Shown here piece after piece: positions 12,776-24,625 of a DNA stretch of 64,000 nucleotides. Position numbers and translations under genes: made by a program. The notes under the pieces were generated by a model. The model saw only the letters and a program-made list of their open reading frames with translations, did no database searches and was not told the DNA's origin. The stretch's first letter is position 1. Every line of letters starts with the position of its first letter. Origin of the DNA: Parapristionchus giblindavisi (taxonomy: Eukaryota; Nematoda; Chromadorea; Rhabditida; Diplogasteridae); NCBI GenBank assembly GCA_943737045.1, contig CALSFV010000031.1:930001-994000 (forward strand), read 5' to 3'.

Positions 12776-14442
12776 ATATCACGCGTGTCGCGTAAGGATC
12801 GATACAACTACCGGACAATGAAAAAATGAAAATTTGGTTTAAATCATTTTTGGATAGCCCTGACAGTGCCGGAGAAGATAGCGTTTCGATTTTTTGTCTA
12901 AGGTCAATTTTGACGAAGATAGACGCCGTTGACTGTCGGAATGTGTGGAAAAGTCTTGACTTTCACCCGCAATAGCTCGCTTTGGAACGGAAATAGCGAA
13001 AATATCATAGAGACATAAATTGTAGCAAATTCTCAGGAGAATCGAGATAACACAAGCAGAAATTAAAAAATCGATTTTTCATCATCTTCTGTGGCGGAAA
13101 GCTGACGTTTGCACCACAAATCGAAAGTACAATTTTTTATTGGTTCAGATGATAGATATTGTGAAGACGGATCGATTGATATATACTTTATGGGGTCGAA
13201 TCGTGACCGCAATATGAGTTTTTTTCCAAAAAACGAGTCTGAAATCTCGGACTTAGCCGATTTCTGGCTCGAGAGAAGGAAGGATCACTTTGATCTACCC
13301 ACTCGTCTATCGATGATCAATGATTTATGATTTATTCAATGATTGGCAAATGAGAAGAATCTCGACCAGTCGTATGCCTTCTCTTACGACCAACTTCCTT
13401 CTGAGAAGCAGTTGACTTCACTCTTCTCTCGACTCGAGAAGAGCAGAATTAATGGTGAGTGACCCCCACCCACGATGTAATATTAGTAATGTATAATCTT
13501 TATTTCAGGACCACCGACCAAATCGAGGAGGAGGAGCACTAGAAACACTCGATCGAGCACTGCTTAAAATACGAAAAACACTCGCAAGAGAAGAAGAAAC
13601 GAGTCGGAGTCTGTTTCGGAGATGGAAGATGATGTCTTTGAGAAGGAGAATGAGGACGAGGATGAAGATGAATTTGATGAGATTATCACTGATAAGCAAG
13701 ATGAGGAGGGTTTCCTTCGAGAGACTATCGCAGCCGGAAGAAACTCCATTTTTGAAATATAGATTGTTGTTTGTTTATATTTCCATTGTTTACATGCTAA
13801 TTCCTTCTTTGAATTAGGGTTTAGTTATGCTTTTCATTTATTTCTTTGCTTTTTTCGAGTTCAATGTACAGAAATACCAGGAAATATCATAGATCATCGA
13901 TAGACGAGTGGGTAGATCAAAGTGATCCTTCCTTCTCTCGAGCCAGAAATCGGCTAAGTCCGAGATTTCAGACTCGTTTTTTGGAAAAAAACTCATATTG
14001 CGGTCACGATTCGACCCCATAAAGTATATATCAATCGATCCGTCTTCACAATATCTATCATCTGAACCAATAAAAAATTGTACTTTCGATTTGTGGTGCA
14101 AACGTCAGCTTTCCGCCACAGAAGATGATGAAAAATCGATTTTTTAATTTCTGCTTGTGTTATCTCGATTCTCCTGAGAATTTGCTACAATTTATGTCTC
14201 TATGATATTTTCGCTATTTCCGTTCCAAAGCGAGCTATTGCGGGTGAAAGTCAAGACTTTTCCACACATTCCGACAGTCAACGGCGTCTATCTTCGTCAA
14301 AATTGATCTTAGACAAAAAATCGAAACGCTATTTTCTCCGGCACTGTCAGGGCTATCCAACAATAGTAAATATAATAGGGGTTATATTTTGTCCGGATAC
14401 CCCACGATTTTGTCTCTATCCTTACGCGACACGCGTGATATA
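12776..14442. mobile_element. Foldback element carrying a decayed intron-containing coding segment
   Basis: Arms of about 550 bp: 12776-13325 is inverted at 13890-14442, with tips ATATCACGCGTGTCGCGTAAGGAT and its complement. The mirrored 70-residue frame seen on both strands is simply the arm. The unique centre (13326-13760) is coding-like on the + strand and continues the left-arm frame; see the separate entry. Its tips resemble those of the 9423-10224 element. Confidence 0.85.
13109..13762 (+). pseudogene. Decayed gene inside foldback element, unknown family
   Basis: From the frame at 13109 (contains SEISDLADFWLERRKDHFD), the same phase continues past two stops (13328-13330 and 13340-13342) into a coding-like stretch (YAFSYDQLPSEKQLTSLF, SRLEK). 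A good intron follows (GTGAGT at 13454 to TTTCAG at 13509), then PPTKSRRRSTRNTRSSTA, a TAA at 13565-13567, then a basic/acidic tail (RKRRRNESESVSEMEDD, DEDEDEFDEIITD) ending at TAG 13760-13762. Seen: conserved phase, a splice-like intron, and a highly charged nuclear-protein-like composition. Inferred: a host or transposon gene fragment captured and then broken by stops. No family is recognised. Confidence 0.45.
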
Positions 14443-17400
14443 TAATATTTATGTTGATGTGTAGTATGTAGTTGCCCTTATGTAGTATCTTTCCCTTTCT
14501 TAATTTCCAATTCTTCGCTTCAAAAAGGAATGCAGTCAAGAGCTCATCCCGACCTTAAAGGTATACCCCGAACTAATTTGAAACTCTCAGTTCTGACAAT
14601 GCTCTCACGCTTTCATTGTCTGCGAGAGAGTGTTACCAGAGCGAAGTGTAAAATTTGCTCAGGGTATGCCTCAATGAAATGTAATTATAATTAGATATCT
14701 CCTTAATCCTAATACCTTGGGGAGTTAATTACATATTAGTATTAGTTCAAAGCGGTATTTACATAGGATATAGCTATTTGAATCCCGATGTACGCCGCTT
14801 ATTTACTTTGGATTATTAGTTATTTTTAGAGAAATTTTTTGAAATCTTGAAAGAGAATAAAAAAGCAGTAAGATCTTTTAATCAGTTCACCAGTAATCAT
14901 TATTCATCCAATAATTCCAAGAATTTTTTCTCTCATTCTCGTTTGATTATTTTAAATTATTGCATGCGATATCTCATACATTATTCATGGAAATAGATGA
15001 ATATGACGAATATATTCTATGCTAAATATCCTGGTCTTTTCATTTCGAAGATCATTGATCATTCTTTCGTCTCATCCTATTCATTATTTTAGTTATCATT
15101 TTTAAATACCATTGAAAATTCATCTATGACGACGATGAGCTTTATGCTATTTAAGATGAACACTGGAGTATTTCGATAATGACTTCAATTTAAAATATTA
15201 CGATTTCGTCTCAAGCGAAGAGTGAGTCTATACACAAAAGAAAAAATGAAGACTGACCAAACAACAAACTGTATGATGTAAAATTGCCGTCATAGTACAT
15301 GAAATTTAAAAGGCCTTATATAAGTAAGTATTATAGATATAAGACCTTTTAAAATTCAGTTTTAAATAAACAAATTAGCGATGATATTAGTCATAATTTT
15401 GATCTATGATATGGTTAGTCATTTGTGGAATTAAATACATAAAGAGATGAATGCATAATGTTTTGCTGTAATTGAGTAAGACAAGGAATGTTTAACAATT
15501 ATCTGAGTACTTCATATCATGAGACATCATTCATTATTCCGAGAAATTAAGATAAGCAAATATTGGTCTGTTGCATATGTAACGACTCATTTCACATAAT
15601 ATATAGAAAGTAAGCTCCAAATAAAGATTCTTTAAGCAAATTGTATTTACGGTAATCGTCGCTTTTTAATAATATCGTTTAAAAAATGAATTAAATGCTT
15701 CGGTATGATTGTGCTAACAATAAGTAAAAGACTGTGCAATTCCTGTGTAGACAAACGAATTTTCTCGCCGAATCGACAAATTTGAAGTAGACACTCCCTT
15801 AATTGTAAGCGTAAATTGCCGAAAAACATCGTTAAAAGTCTAGTCTACAGGAAAAGTGTTCGCATGACATTATGGTGTTACAAGAATGCATGAATAACTT
15901 TATTTTGGTTGTTTGATATGAAAACTCTCATGTTCCTAGAAGCAACAGTTAGTATAAATCTATTAAATATCTAACGTTTTAAATATTTTGTGAAATGGAA
16001 ATGTTTAGTGAAAGTATTTTTAAATCCTTACTGAGTGTGCAAAACAAAATTGGATGTAGAAAATGATAATTACTATGCTGCACCTTCTGTAAAAGATATC
16101 AATCATGCAATATGAAATTCCCCGAATATTCTAGCAGACCTATTTAATACCCCCTATTATTCTATTAGCTTCTATTTTCTAATTGTTAAGAAATATGTAT
16201 CGTGGATTGAAGAATAGTATGCCCACATAGAGTCTTGGTTCGTTCATTCATTATGTACATTCAACAAAATTGTGTAAAGGAACTACATCCTTTTTGAGTA
16301 CTCTAAAAGATTTTTTTCCGGCCAAATGGTAGAAATACTGTGGATTTTGAAAAAGTACATTTTAATTTTTCCTAAACGTGCCCATTTCAGCACATTCAAA
16401 ATAATACTTCAGATTTGAGATAATGGCATGATCTAACTTTATTTTGCTTTCTTTCTTATGGCGAAACATTGTCGACAGTAGTCATCAAATCTCACTCATT
16501 CATAGTTTTTACCATAAACTCTCTCCCAAAATCAAATGTTGTCATGGAAAACATTTTGAATCTCTTTTACATGGAGAATACAAGTTTTAATCTTTTAAAA
16601 CTGAGCAAAAGAAAAATGTCTATAGGTGTGATGGAGGAAGTATAATCAAGAAGTGAAGAAACTACTACAGGCCATCATGTAGTCTATGCTCTTTCATTCT
16701 TTCATCATCTACACTACGTCTTCCAATTTACAATTAATAATATAAAATTTGAAAGCCCATGGCAGAGGCTGATTTTTATGTTCCGATCACCTATGCCTGT
16801 CGAGAAAAAGCACTCGTTCTCTTATACGAATTCCGTGACGTACCCTTATTAGGCCATTGAATGATTGAGACAGTAAGCAAATGTGAAAGAAAAAAAAACG
16901 TATGGGTGTTTCGAATAATATAATAGATCAAAACTAGGTTGATAAATATCGCAGACAAACCTTGTCTTGCATTGTCCCAAATTCAAGCTCATGCTTCAGT
17001 TTTTTTCCGTAGAGAACACTTACTTCTTCAGTAGAGAACACGATATTTCAGGAACATTATTCAACCGATCGCACATCCACTTATCTTCTATTTGTTTGCA
17101 GTGTCTACCTCTCCCTCTCCCTTTCCTCCCTCTCCCTCTCTCACTCTCCTCTAGAATCTTTCCCCACTTCTCCCATCACCATCTTCAGACAATCCCTATT
17201 CTTCCTATAGTTCTTCTCTTTCAACCATTCCTTTGTAGTACGAAGAGAGATTCCACAGATCACAATTTTCCGTCCATCCATTCAGTTTTCGCATGGTTTT
17301 ATCGACTGTGTTTTTCTGATTTCTCATTATTCTATTATATGAATCTTTACTGCATACAAAGATTCGAAAAATTTTCCGTTTTTGTTATTTCCGTCGCCTT

Positions 17401-18095
17401 AAAGTTCATCACACGCAGTCCATTATACATAAGCTCATAATATGTTATTCATCTTTACAGATGCATTATTGCATCTATTAAACCTTTACGATCATTAGAT
17501 GCACTCTAGTGCTTTTCAGTAAACTATGATCTATCCGTTCAATATATCGTTCTTGTTCTTGTTATCTTCACTGAATTTATTGTAGACATCTCTCAAATTA
17601 CTATAAGAATTAGCTCATCTTTCACAGTAATCTTCTCAAATAGAAGTGAATCATCCACTGTCGTCTCAGACTCACCAATACACATTTACCCTCCAGAACC
17701 ATTCCATCAATGATAATGATTAATCAATCTTACCACCCACTCATCAATCTCATATTACAATATACCATCGAGTTTTGTCCCTTGTGTCGTACATTTATGC
17801 CCATCATTTATTTCAGTGGGTTATGCGCATTTTATCTATTGTTAGAGTCTCGATCGAGGGTAACCAAACTCTTTCTTTGAATGATTTTTAAATAGCAATT
17901 TTGGAGCAAGATTGATATGATTGAAATAATAATATGCAATATTATATAGCACCGTTCTCCAAATTCAATTTGAGTTAATAGGTATCCCATTACAAAAACA
18001 TACCAATGATTCTTCTATGAAAGTACTCTTTAGTCTTTGAGCAAATATCAGCTGTTGACATATGTACTACCATAGGAGGCAGTGAATACGATTAC
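14443..18095. other. Gene-poor region; short palindrome at about 14555-14690
   Basis: A small palindrome at about 14555-14690 (GGTATACCCCGAACTAATTTG ... GTAAAATTTGCTCAGGGTATGCC) resembles short MITEs seen in introns at 26596-26717 and 27553-27660. A 60-codon minus frame at 15829-15647 (contains LRLQLRECLLQICRFGEK) ends next to a GTAAAT donor and could be an isolated exon, but no partner exon was found. CT-rich tracts lie near 17105-17155. Otherwise nothing. Confidence 0.35.
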
Positions 18096-19035
18096 TTGAC
18101 CGATGAGGGAGAGGGAGAGGGAGAGGGAGAGGGAGAGGGAGAGGGAGAGGGAGAGGCATTTGGTATGAGAAAGACACCACAACCAGATTGTCGTATGTAT
18201 AAATGAGGTATACATTTGTGATGGTTGAACAATTCTCATTTGGATCGAGTGAAGAGAATAATGAAAAAGACCATTTTAGAATAGATTTGATGGAAAAATG
18301 TGTGTGGACAAGAGCAGAAGGATTTTGGGAGCGAGAAGAGGGAGAGGGAGAGAAGTGGAGAGGGAGAGGGAGGGGGGGGAGAAGTGGAGAGGGAGAGGGA
18401 GGGGGAGAGGGAGAGGGAGAGGGAGAGGGAGGGGGAGAGGGAGAGAAGTGGAGAGGGAGAGGGAGGGGGAGAGAAGTGGAGAGGGAGAGGGAGGGGGAGA
18501 GAAGTGGAGAGGGAGAGGGAGGGGGAGAGAAGTGGAGAGGGAGAGGGAGGGGGGGGGAGAAGTGGAGAGGGAGAGGGAGGGGGGGAGAAGTGGAGAGGGA
18601 GAGGGAGGGGGAGAGAAGTGGAGAGGGAGAGGGAGGGGGAGAGAAGTGGAGAGGGAGAGGGAGGGGGAGAGAAGTGGAGAGGGAGAGGGAGGGGGGGAGA
18701 AGTGGAGAGGGAGAGGGAGGGGGAGAGGGAGAGGGAGAGGGAGAGGGAGGGGGAGAGGGAGAGAAGTGGAGAGGGAGAGGGAGGGGGAGAGAAGTGGAGA
18801 GGGAGAGGGAGGGGGAGAGAAGTGGAGAGGGAGAGGGAGAGGGAGAGGGAGAGGGAGAGGGAGAGGGAGAGGGAGAGGGAGAGGGAGAGAAGTGGAGAGG
18901 GAGAGGGAGGGGGAGAGAAATGGAGAGGGAGAGGGAGGGGGGGGGGGAGAAGTGGAGAGGGAGAGGGAGGGGGAGAGAAATGGAGAGGGAGAGGGAGGGG
19001 GGAGAAGTGGAGAGGGAGAGGGAGAGTCGTGTAGA
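18096..19035. repeat. GA-rich minisatellite, about 0.94 kb
   Basis: Tandem GAGAGGGAGAGGGAGGGGG and GAGAAGTGGAGAGG-type units; 18105-18155 is a purer GAGAGG run. An interspersed non-repeat stretch lies at 18156-18335. The array yields long Arg/Glu/Gly frames on + and Pro/Ser/Leu frames on - in every phase. It is a purine mirror-repeat tract with G-runs of up to 9. Confidence 0.92.
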
Positions 19036-19930
19036 GGAAGAGGGAGAAAGTGAAATGAGAAAGGTGTATGGGTGGGTTGTCATATTGGTTCAAAATGAAC
19101 ATATCAAGTGTGTGTATGTTGAGTGATTGAAATGATTGTATAGTATCACTTCCCCCTCCATTATCTTCTTCTCCCCCCCCCCCTACTATTTCTCTTTTTC
19201 TTCCTTCTTCTATCGATGTTTCTCCCACTAATCCTCTAGTTTCACTAAACCTCATCCATCACAATATATCGTCGCTCAATAGACGTCGAAGTACACGCCA
19301 ATTTTCTCATTCCATTCTCCCTCTCCCTCCCTCTCCTCCCTCTCTCCCTCCCCCTTCCCTCTCCTTCCTATCTCCCTCTCCTTCTCCCTCTCCTCCCTCT
19401 CCCCTCATTTCCTCTTCCCTTATCGCTACATTGAATCATCGATATTATTTCACACTCTGTTATGGGCATCGTCTCGATCATTTCTTCATTCACGATCTAT
19501 CGTCTCCCCATCAATCCTTTCTCCCTCTTCCTCCTCTCTACCCCTCCTCTCCCTCTTCCTCCTCTCTACCCCTCCTCTCCCACTCTTCCATCTTTTCCTC
19601 TTTCTCTATCTTTCTATGTATTATTCTCGCTCCATTCATGTTTCAACATCTATCCTTTTTTTTGTGATATATCAATTGCATGTTTTCGTCCGTATTCATT
19701 CATTCGTTGTTTCTCTTGTTAGACAGTAGATCTATTTCACTAAATGTCACTTTTATAACTGGAATAAAAAATCATCTTGACATAATTTTGAAAATCTGTT
19801 TAACTTAAAGAAAACTTCGCTGATTCTTAGATCTCGGCTGTTTCCAACGACTACGTTGTCGTGAATCATTGTATCCCTTAATAGAATAATTTGATAGATG
19901 GAACGATCATCATCATCATAATCAAAAGAA
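19036..19930. other. CT-rich spacer upstream of the 7-TM gene
   Basis: Pyrimidine-rich tracts (19310-19420 and 19520-19580) with no convincing gene. The last 200 bp are the likely promoter region of the receptor gene starting at 19934. No specific promoter element is identifiable. Confidence 0.4.
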
Positions 19931-19933
19931 ATA

Positions 19934-22900
19934 ATGGATTTATGGATATATTTGGCTGCTATCATTCCATTGTTAATATCAACGGGTCTAGTCATATTAT
20001 CTATTCTCCTATTGATTGGAGTCATTAGAGATCGACGATTGAGGGACATTTATCTTGTATTTTCTGGTCAGTTAATCATTCTCTAATCAGTCAGTTATAA
20101 AGGGCGAGAAACTTTCCGAAACATTCACTTCATTTATCACTATTTCGTTGTTTTATGATGAAGTCACAGTAATATTCCATATTTTAATATATTTTATGAT
20201 ATTCAGTAGCTTAACAAAAGGTCTTTTCTAATGCATCGTTACATTTACCTGACGCGCCTAAGCCGTCACGTAAAAAACGTTACATTTGGCTTACGCGCGC
20301 GTCGTCGTTAATTTTGGAGTGTGTTGGGTCTCAAGTGGAAACCCCTGATGGTCCATGAAATTACTGTAGAAGGTTACAGTAGTCAATCATTATTGATCGA
20401 TGTTACGGTGTCTTCTTACAGTATCCCCATTGTCATTCATGGTTTTCCGATTGGGACCCAACGCACCCCAAAATCGACGCCGACATGCGCGTAAGCCAAA
20501 TGTTACGTTTTTTACGTGACGGCGTATGCGCGTCAGGCAAATGTAACGATGTATAAGTTAGCACATATACTTGTGTACTTTGTTTAAAATGTGCCAAAAA
20601 TAGAATACATTTGTGCTATACTTGTGAGACGGAATAAAAATCCTAAATCCGACTATTCTTGAAATGGCATTTAGTAATAGAATTCTAGCGCTATCAAATC
20701 GCGCAAAGTTCAGTATCGCATGAATTTTCACAGACATTCACTGAAATCGTAGAGTCAATCTCTGATATATTTTATCTCATGATAAACCTTATACTATTCA
20801 ACTATTCATCATGATTTCACTATGAGTATTACGTTAAAAGCGATCTCACCTGTTCTTTTTAGAGTCGCTGATATTGAATATCATAATATTTTATGTGGAT
20901 CTATGTACATTCAATTAATGATGCAATCTTGGCATTTTTATAAGAAAACTAAAACACAATCAAACACGCTTTTTAATTTCTTTTACTATATGTAAATAAC
21001 TAAAGAAAGATAGCTTTTCAGCCAAATTCGTTGTGGATATCATTACATGTATACTTATTATCATTCTCGGTATATTGATTCTATCAGAGATCGATAATGA
21101 TCCAGCCGTACCATTTGTGGCTACAATGGTACTTCTATCACAGGTATGGATACGGAGAAGATCGGGTTAGAAACTGCATACAATTTCATAGAACTGAGGA
21201 AGTTCTATAAAGCAAGCAAATTTTAAAACCGAAAAAAATTTTAAAAAACTTAAAACCTAAAGACTTAAACTTAAAAGTGTAGAAGAAGGATGAAGACAAT
21301 AGTTCTACATTAGGAAACTCAGATTTCCATATACATAGTTCGATCGCAGTATTGGTTCCAAAATACTTCCATAGCGATATATTTTGCAACCGTAACTGAA
21401 AATCAAATAACTCGAATCGCTATTGGTTTTGTGATCTCTTGAGCAATTTGAAAAATGCAGTGACATTTTTAGTATCGTAATAGAGAATAATTGTGAACTC
21501 ATGTGTAAAGAATGAAGAGAATGACAATTATCATACGAATCTCACTTCCTCCCTTTGTTTCTTTGAAGTGAACTTATTAGGATATGAAACATATTGAGAG
21601 ACATCTATAGAAGTATGATATATTGATGAACGTACAAAACATATTTGATGAACTTATGAGAGTTACTTAGGATTATGAAAGAGAAGGGCAAATACTTCAA
21701 GTTCACTAATACGCTTATAGGTTTAATGGGGATTACAGACATTAACCAAGAATTCTCAGAACAAAAAACGCATGAAACCGAAGAAAAAGATCTGAAATTA
21801 TCAATTTTCAGAATATGCTACTGCTTTGTGAATCATATGATTGGTGGACTGCCACATACAAACCAGTACAATTCCATCATGCAACTCAAACTCAACGAAT
21901 ATTACCGTATGCCATAGGATGTGGAACTGTACTCGCTGCTTTGATTGTCTTACTGGTACTACAGTTACAAGTCGGGTAAGTGAGACCATAGTGAAAGAGT
22001 CTGAATACCGTATTCGATAGAATTTCTAATAGCGTAAAATAGCGTTTTCTTTCCTGGCATTGTTTTTCATAATAAAATGGTGAAATTATTAAGTGTGGTA
22101 TCTGATCATTAGTTTTTTCATGAATTTACGTTACAATAGTGTACGCGATAATGATGATTTCTCTTTCAGATTTCCAATGGCTTGGTTGGGTGAGGAGATC
22201 ATCACATCTATATCCTTTTTGTTAGTTCTGGCTGCATTGATGATAATGATTCTGATATTGAGAAATCATTCGGAGACAACTTACACTAAACAGATTGTGG
22301 TCAGTATTTTACCCTCATACAATCGATATTAAAGATGGAGGCCATCGAATGTCTATGCAAATGTATAACATATCTATTATGCAGGGGACAAGTTATATGC
22401 AAGAAATTAGCACGACCATTCATCAATCCCGTAGCGCAGTGGTAAAAGTGCTCACTAGTAAGCGTAACGTCGCGGGTTCGAAACCTATTGCTGAACATTC
22501 CTATTTTCAAAACTTCGCGCCTTTGCCTGTACATCAAGCATGGATTCATTCATGATTCCAGCGATCAATAAGCTAAATTAGCATAAACTAATTAATGTAA
22601 GGTATGCAGAATAATTTTTGCTATCTTTCTGTCTTCACAGTTTGTTCACGAAAATATTGCCCGGACACCACCTTTAAAAGAAATTTTGGCTGATCACTTA
22701 ATATTGTTTTGTTGTCACTAAATTTCCGGTATTTTCACAAATTGAAACTATTTAAGTTACACGCTACTCTTTGTTCCCTTCTATCATTATCTCCAATGGC
22801 AGCTCTTGTTGTATTCTCTTGGTTGTCTCCTGATATCGTATCCCCCGATGCATTACTCTACGCTAGACAGGTACAGTACTTTATTGATTGAATTTTTATT

Positions 22901-23532
22901 TTCCTTGTCTCCATTAATGATGGCATGAAGATTGTAGAGGCATTTAGGAAATGGATGCAATAGAAGTCATTGATATTTCGTATCTCGAATGGGGTCGACT
23001 TTTCGGCACTTTCCTGTTTTTTGGCCCGGGGAAAATTTGCATTGAACTATCTATCACTTTCGACATTCCTTAATTAATTTCCATTTCTCCATTGCGCGGT
23101 CTAAATGTGATGTAACATGTAAAAAACCGTCATGCCATTGTGGAAAGCGAAGCCAGAATGAAAAATTTCACTCTCTATTTTCGTACTCTCTCGTTCAATT
23201 CCTAATCAAATTTAATTTAAATACAAATGTTTATAAAAGCCGTGGTCCCCCTTCTTCGTTTCAGTCCAGCGCTCTCCCATTTGGAGGAGAGGGCGGGGAG
23301 CACCGGCCCCCATTGGACTGCCCTCCCTAAAATGGGAGGATAAGCCTCCCCTCGCAGGGGAGCAGGAGGATCTTATGCAAATTACTCCGGGCCAAAAAAC
23401 AGGAAAGTTCCAATTACTCTGATTTTATCAATAATATTGCGAGACAATGAAGGTTCTCGTTCCACTTTCTCGAACACTTTAAGTGCCACCACTTTTTGTG
23501 TCGAAAAGTATCGAAAAGTCGGAACTTTCCTG

Positions 23533-23563
<31 letters not shown>

Positions 23564-23712
23564 GTATTGTGTTGGAAAATAAGTATGTATGATTTCAGTT
23601 TGCCCTATTTTGTGTGATTCTCCACGCCTCACTACACTCTCTACTATTCTATTCACGACACAACGATGTTCGAGTACGATTATTCTTATCATTTATCGAT
23701 TCAAAACTATGA
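19934..23712 (+). CDS. Divergent seven-transmembrane (GPCR-like) receptor
   Basis: Exons: 19934-20066, 21022-21143, 21812-21975, 22170-22299, 22641-22710, 22803-22870, 23599-23712; phases agree; about 266 residues. Seen: TM1 (LAAIIPLLISTGLVILSI), an RDRRLRD loop, TM2 (FVVDIITCILIIILGILIL), TM3 ending in CESYDWWTATYKPVQF, which lines up with the DRYxxIxxP segment of rhodopsin-like receptors, TM4 (IGCGTVLAALIVLLVL), TM5 (IITSISFLLVLAALMIM), a short TM6 (ILFSLVVFSWL), and TM7 followed by a basic amphipathic tail (SRHNDVRVRLFLSF) like helix 8. Known: nematodes have large orphan GPCR families. Ligand unknown. The DRY motif is degenerate. The last exon could instead splice at the GTACGA near 23677 into later coding-like sequence (23741-23929 or 24014-24090), so the C-terminus is uncertain. 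Confidence 0.6.
20232..20558. mobile_element. Palindromic MITE in receptor intron 1
   Basis: Ends GCATCGTTACATTT... and ...AAATGTAACGATG are complementary. The arms include a GC-rich block (TTACGCGCGC / ATGCGCGTAAGCC) and GTGTGTTGGGTC / GACCCAACGCAC. About 325 bp, non-coding. Confidence 0.75.
22429..22502 (+). other. tRNA-like sequence (A and B boxes), probably SINE or pseudogene
   Basis: TAGCGCAGTGGTAAAAG resembles an A-box/D-arm and GGGTTCGAAACC is a good B-box 40 nt later. The acceptor and T stems pair poorly, so a functional tRNA is unlikely. It sits in an intron of the receptor gene. Confidence 0.4.
23000..23420. mobile_element. Palindromic element with GC-rich centre in receptor intron
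   Basis: GGCACTTTCCTGTTTTTTGG near 23015 is inverted at about 23390-23412, and ATTTGCAT/ATGCAAAT follows inside. The centre (23240-23365) is GC-rich with its own inverted repeats (CCCATTTGGAGGAG; CCTCCCCTCGCAGGGGAG). A third AACTTTCCTG copy and a 26-nt T run follow at 23521-23558. Confidence 0.55.
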
Positions 23713-24625
23713 ATCGCATACTAATATTTATTTTTATAGGCCTCCATCATTAAATTTCTACTCTCAATCGTATGCTGTGTATATCAGTGATCTACTTAAT
23801 CAATCGATAGTTAATACAACTATCACACACCTTGAAGATAGTCATGAGATAATTCTAGTCAAGAAACCTCAACGAATAACGGCTCATAGTCAGATATTTA
23901 TGCAGGGACAGTTCAGAATCACTCTCTAATTATATTTCGACTGGTTCGAATACGAAAACTTTGGCATAAACTGGTAATCGGGGGCTTTAACTTGTACCTA
24001 CTTTAGGTATGAATCCCATTGTACCATACAGACATATGAATCTCCATGTGATATTTATGAACATTTTAAGTGAGTAATATATATTTACAAATGATGCTGA
24101 TTTGTCCTGTGATTATTTCTTGCCTGTATCACATTCCTCGTTTGTTCTAGAATGAAATATATTATATCATTCCTTCGTATATTTATGTATGTACATTTTT
24201 AATTTCATTGTAAACCACTTCTGATGGAATAAAAAGAAGAAGTGATACATACATGCATATAAAATGTACAGTGATAGAGTTCATTAACCCTATACGGAAT
24301 TGATTTTATGTCATTGCGGCCAAAACTTATAGTCTCAGAATTTTAATTATTCAAAGCGATCAAAATGCTTGTATGTATTTTTTTCAATAAATTATGTAGA
24401 TGTCAAGTCCATCAAAATCTCTCCCTTATTTTTGCCTTTAAAAGAAGACTCTCACATTATCGATTTTAATTTTCTTCATGATTGTTTTCATCTTTTTATT
24501 CTGCAAATTTTGCTTCTATAATAGAGTCTATAATACATTTATGTATATTGTAATGAATTGAACACTATTAATATGAACGTTTTTTTTTAAATAATTTATT
24601 ATTCTAAGAAAATAAATGTGTATAA

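Noticed and set aside
13326..13762. Active transposase in the 12.8-kb foldback
   Set aside because: No catalytic triad or DNA-binding motif; the central protein is a charged, unknown sequence with stops.
18067..19255. Very long open frames (up to 339 codons) on both strands
   Set aside because: Products of the GA minisatellite in every phase; no start context, splice sites or family.
22429..22502. Functional tRNA
   Set aside because: A and B boxes are good but the acceptor and T stems do not pair; kept only as a tRNA-like sequence.
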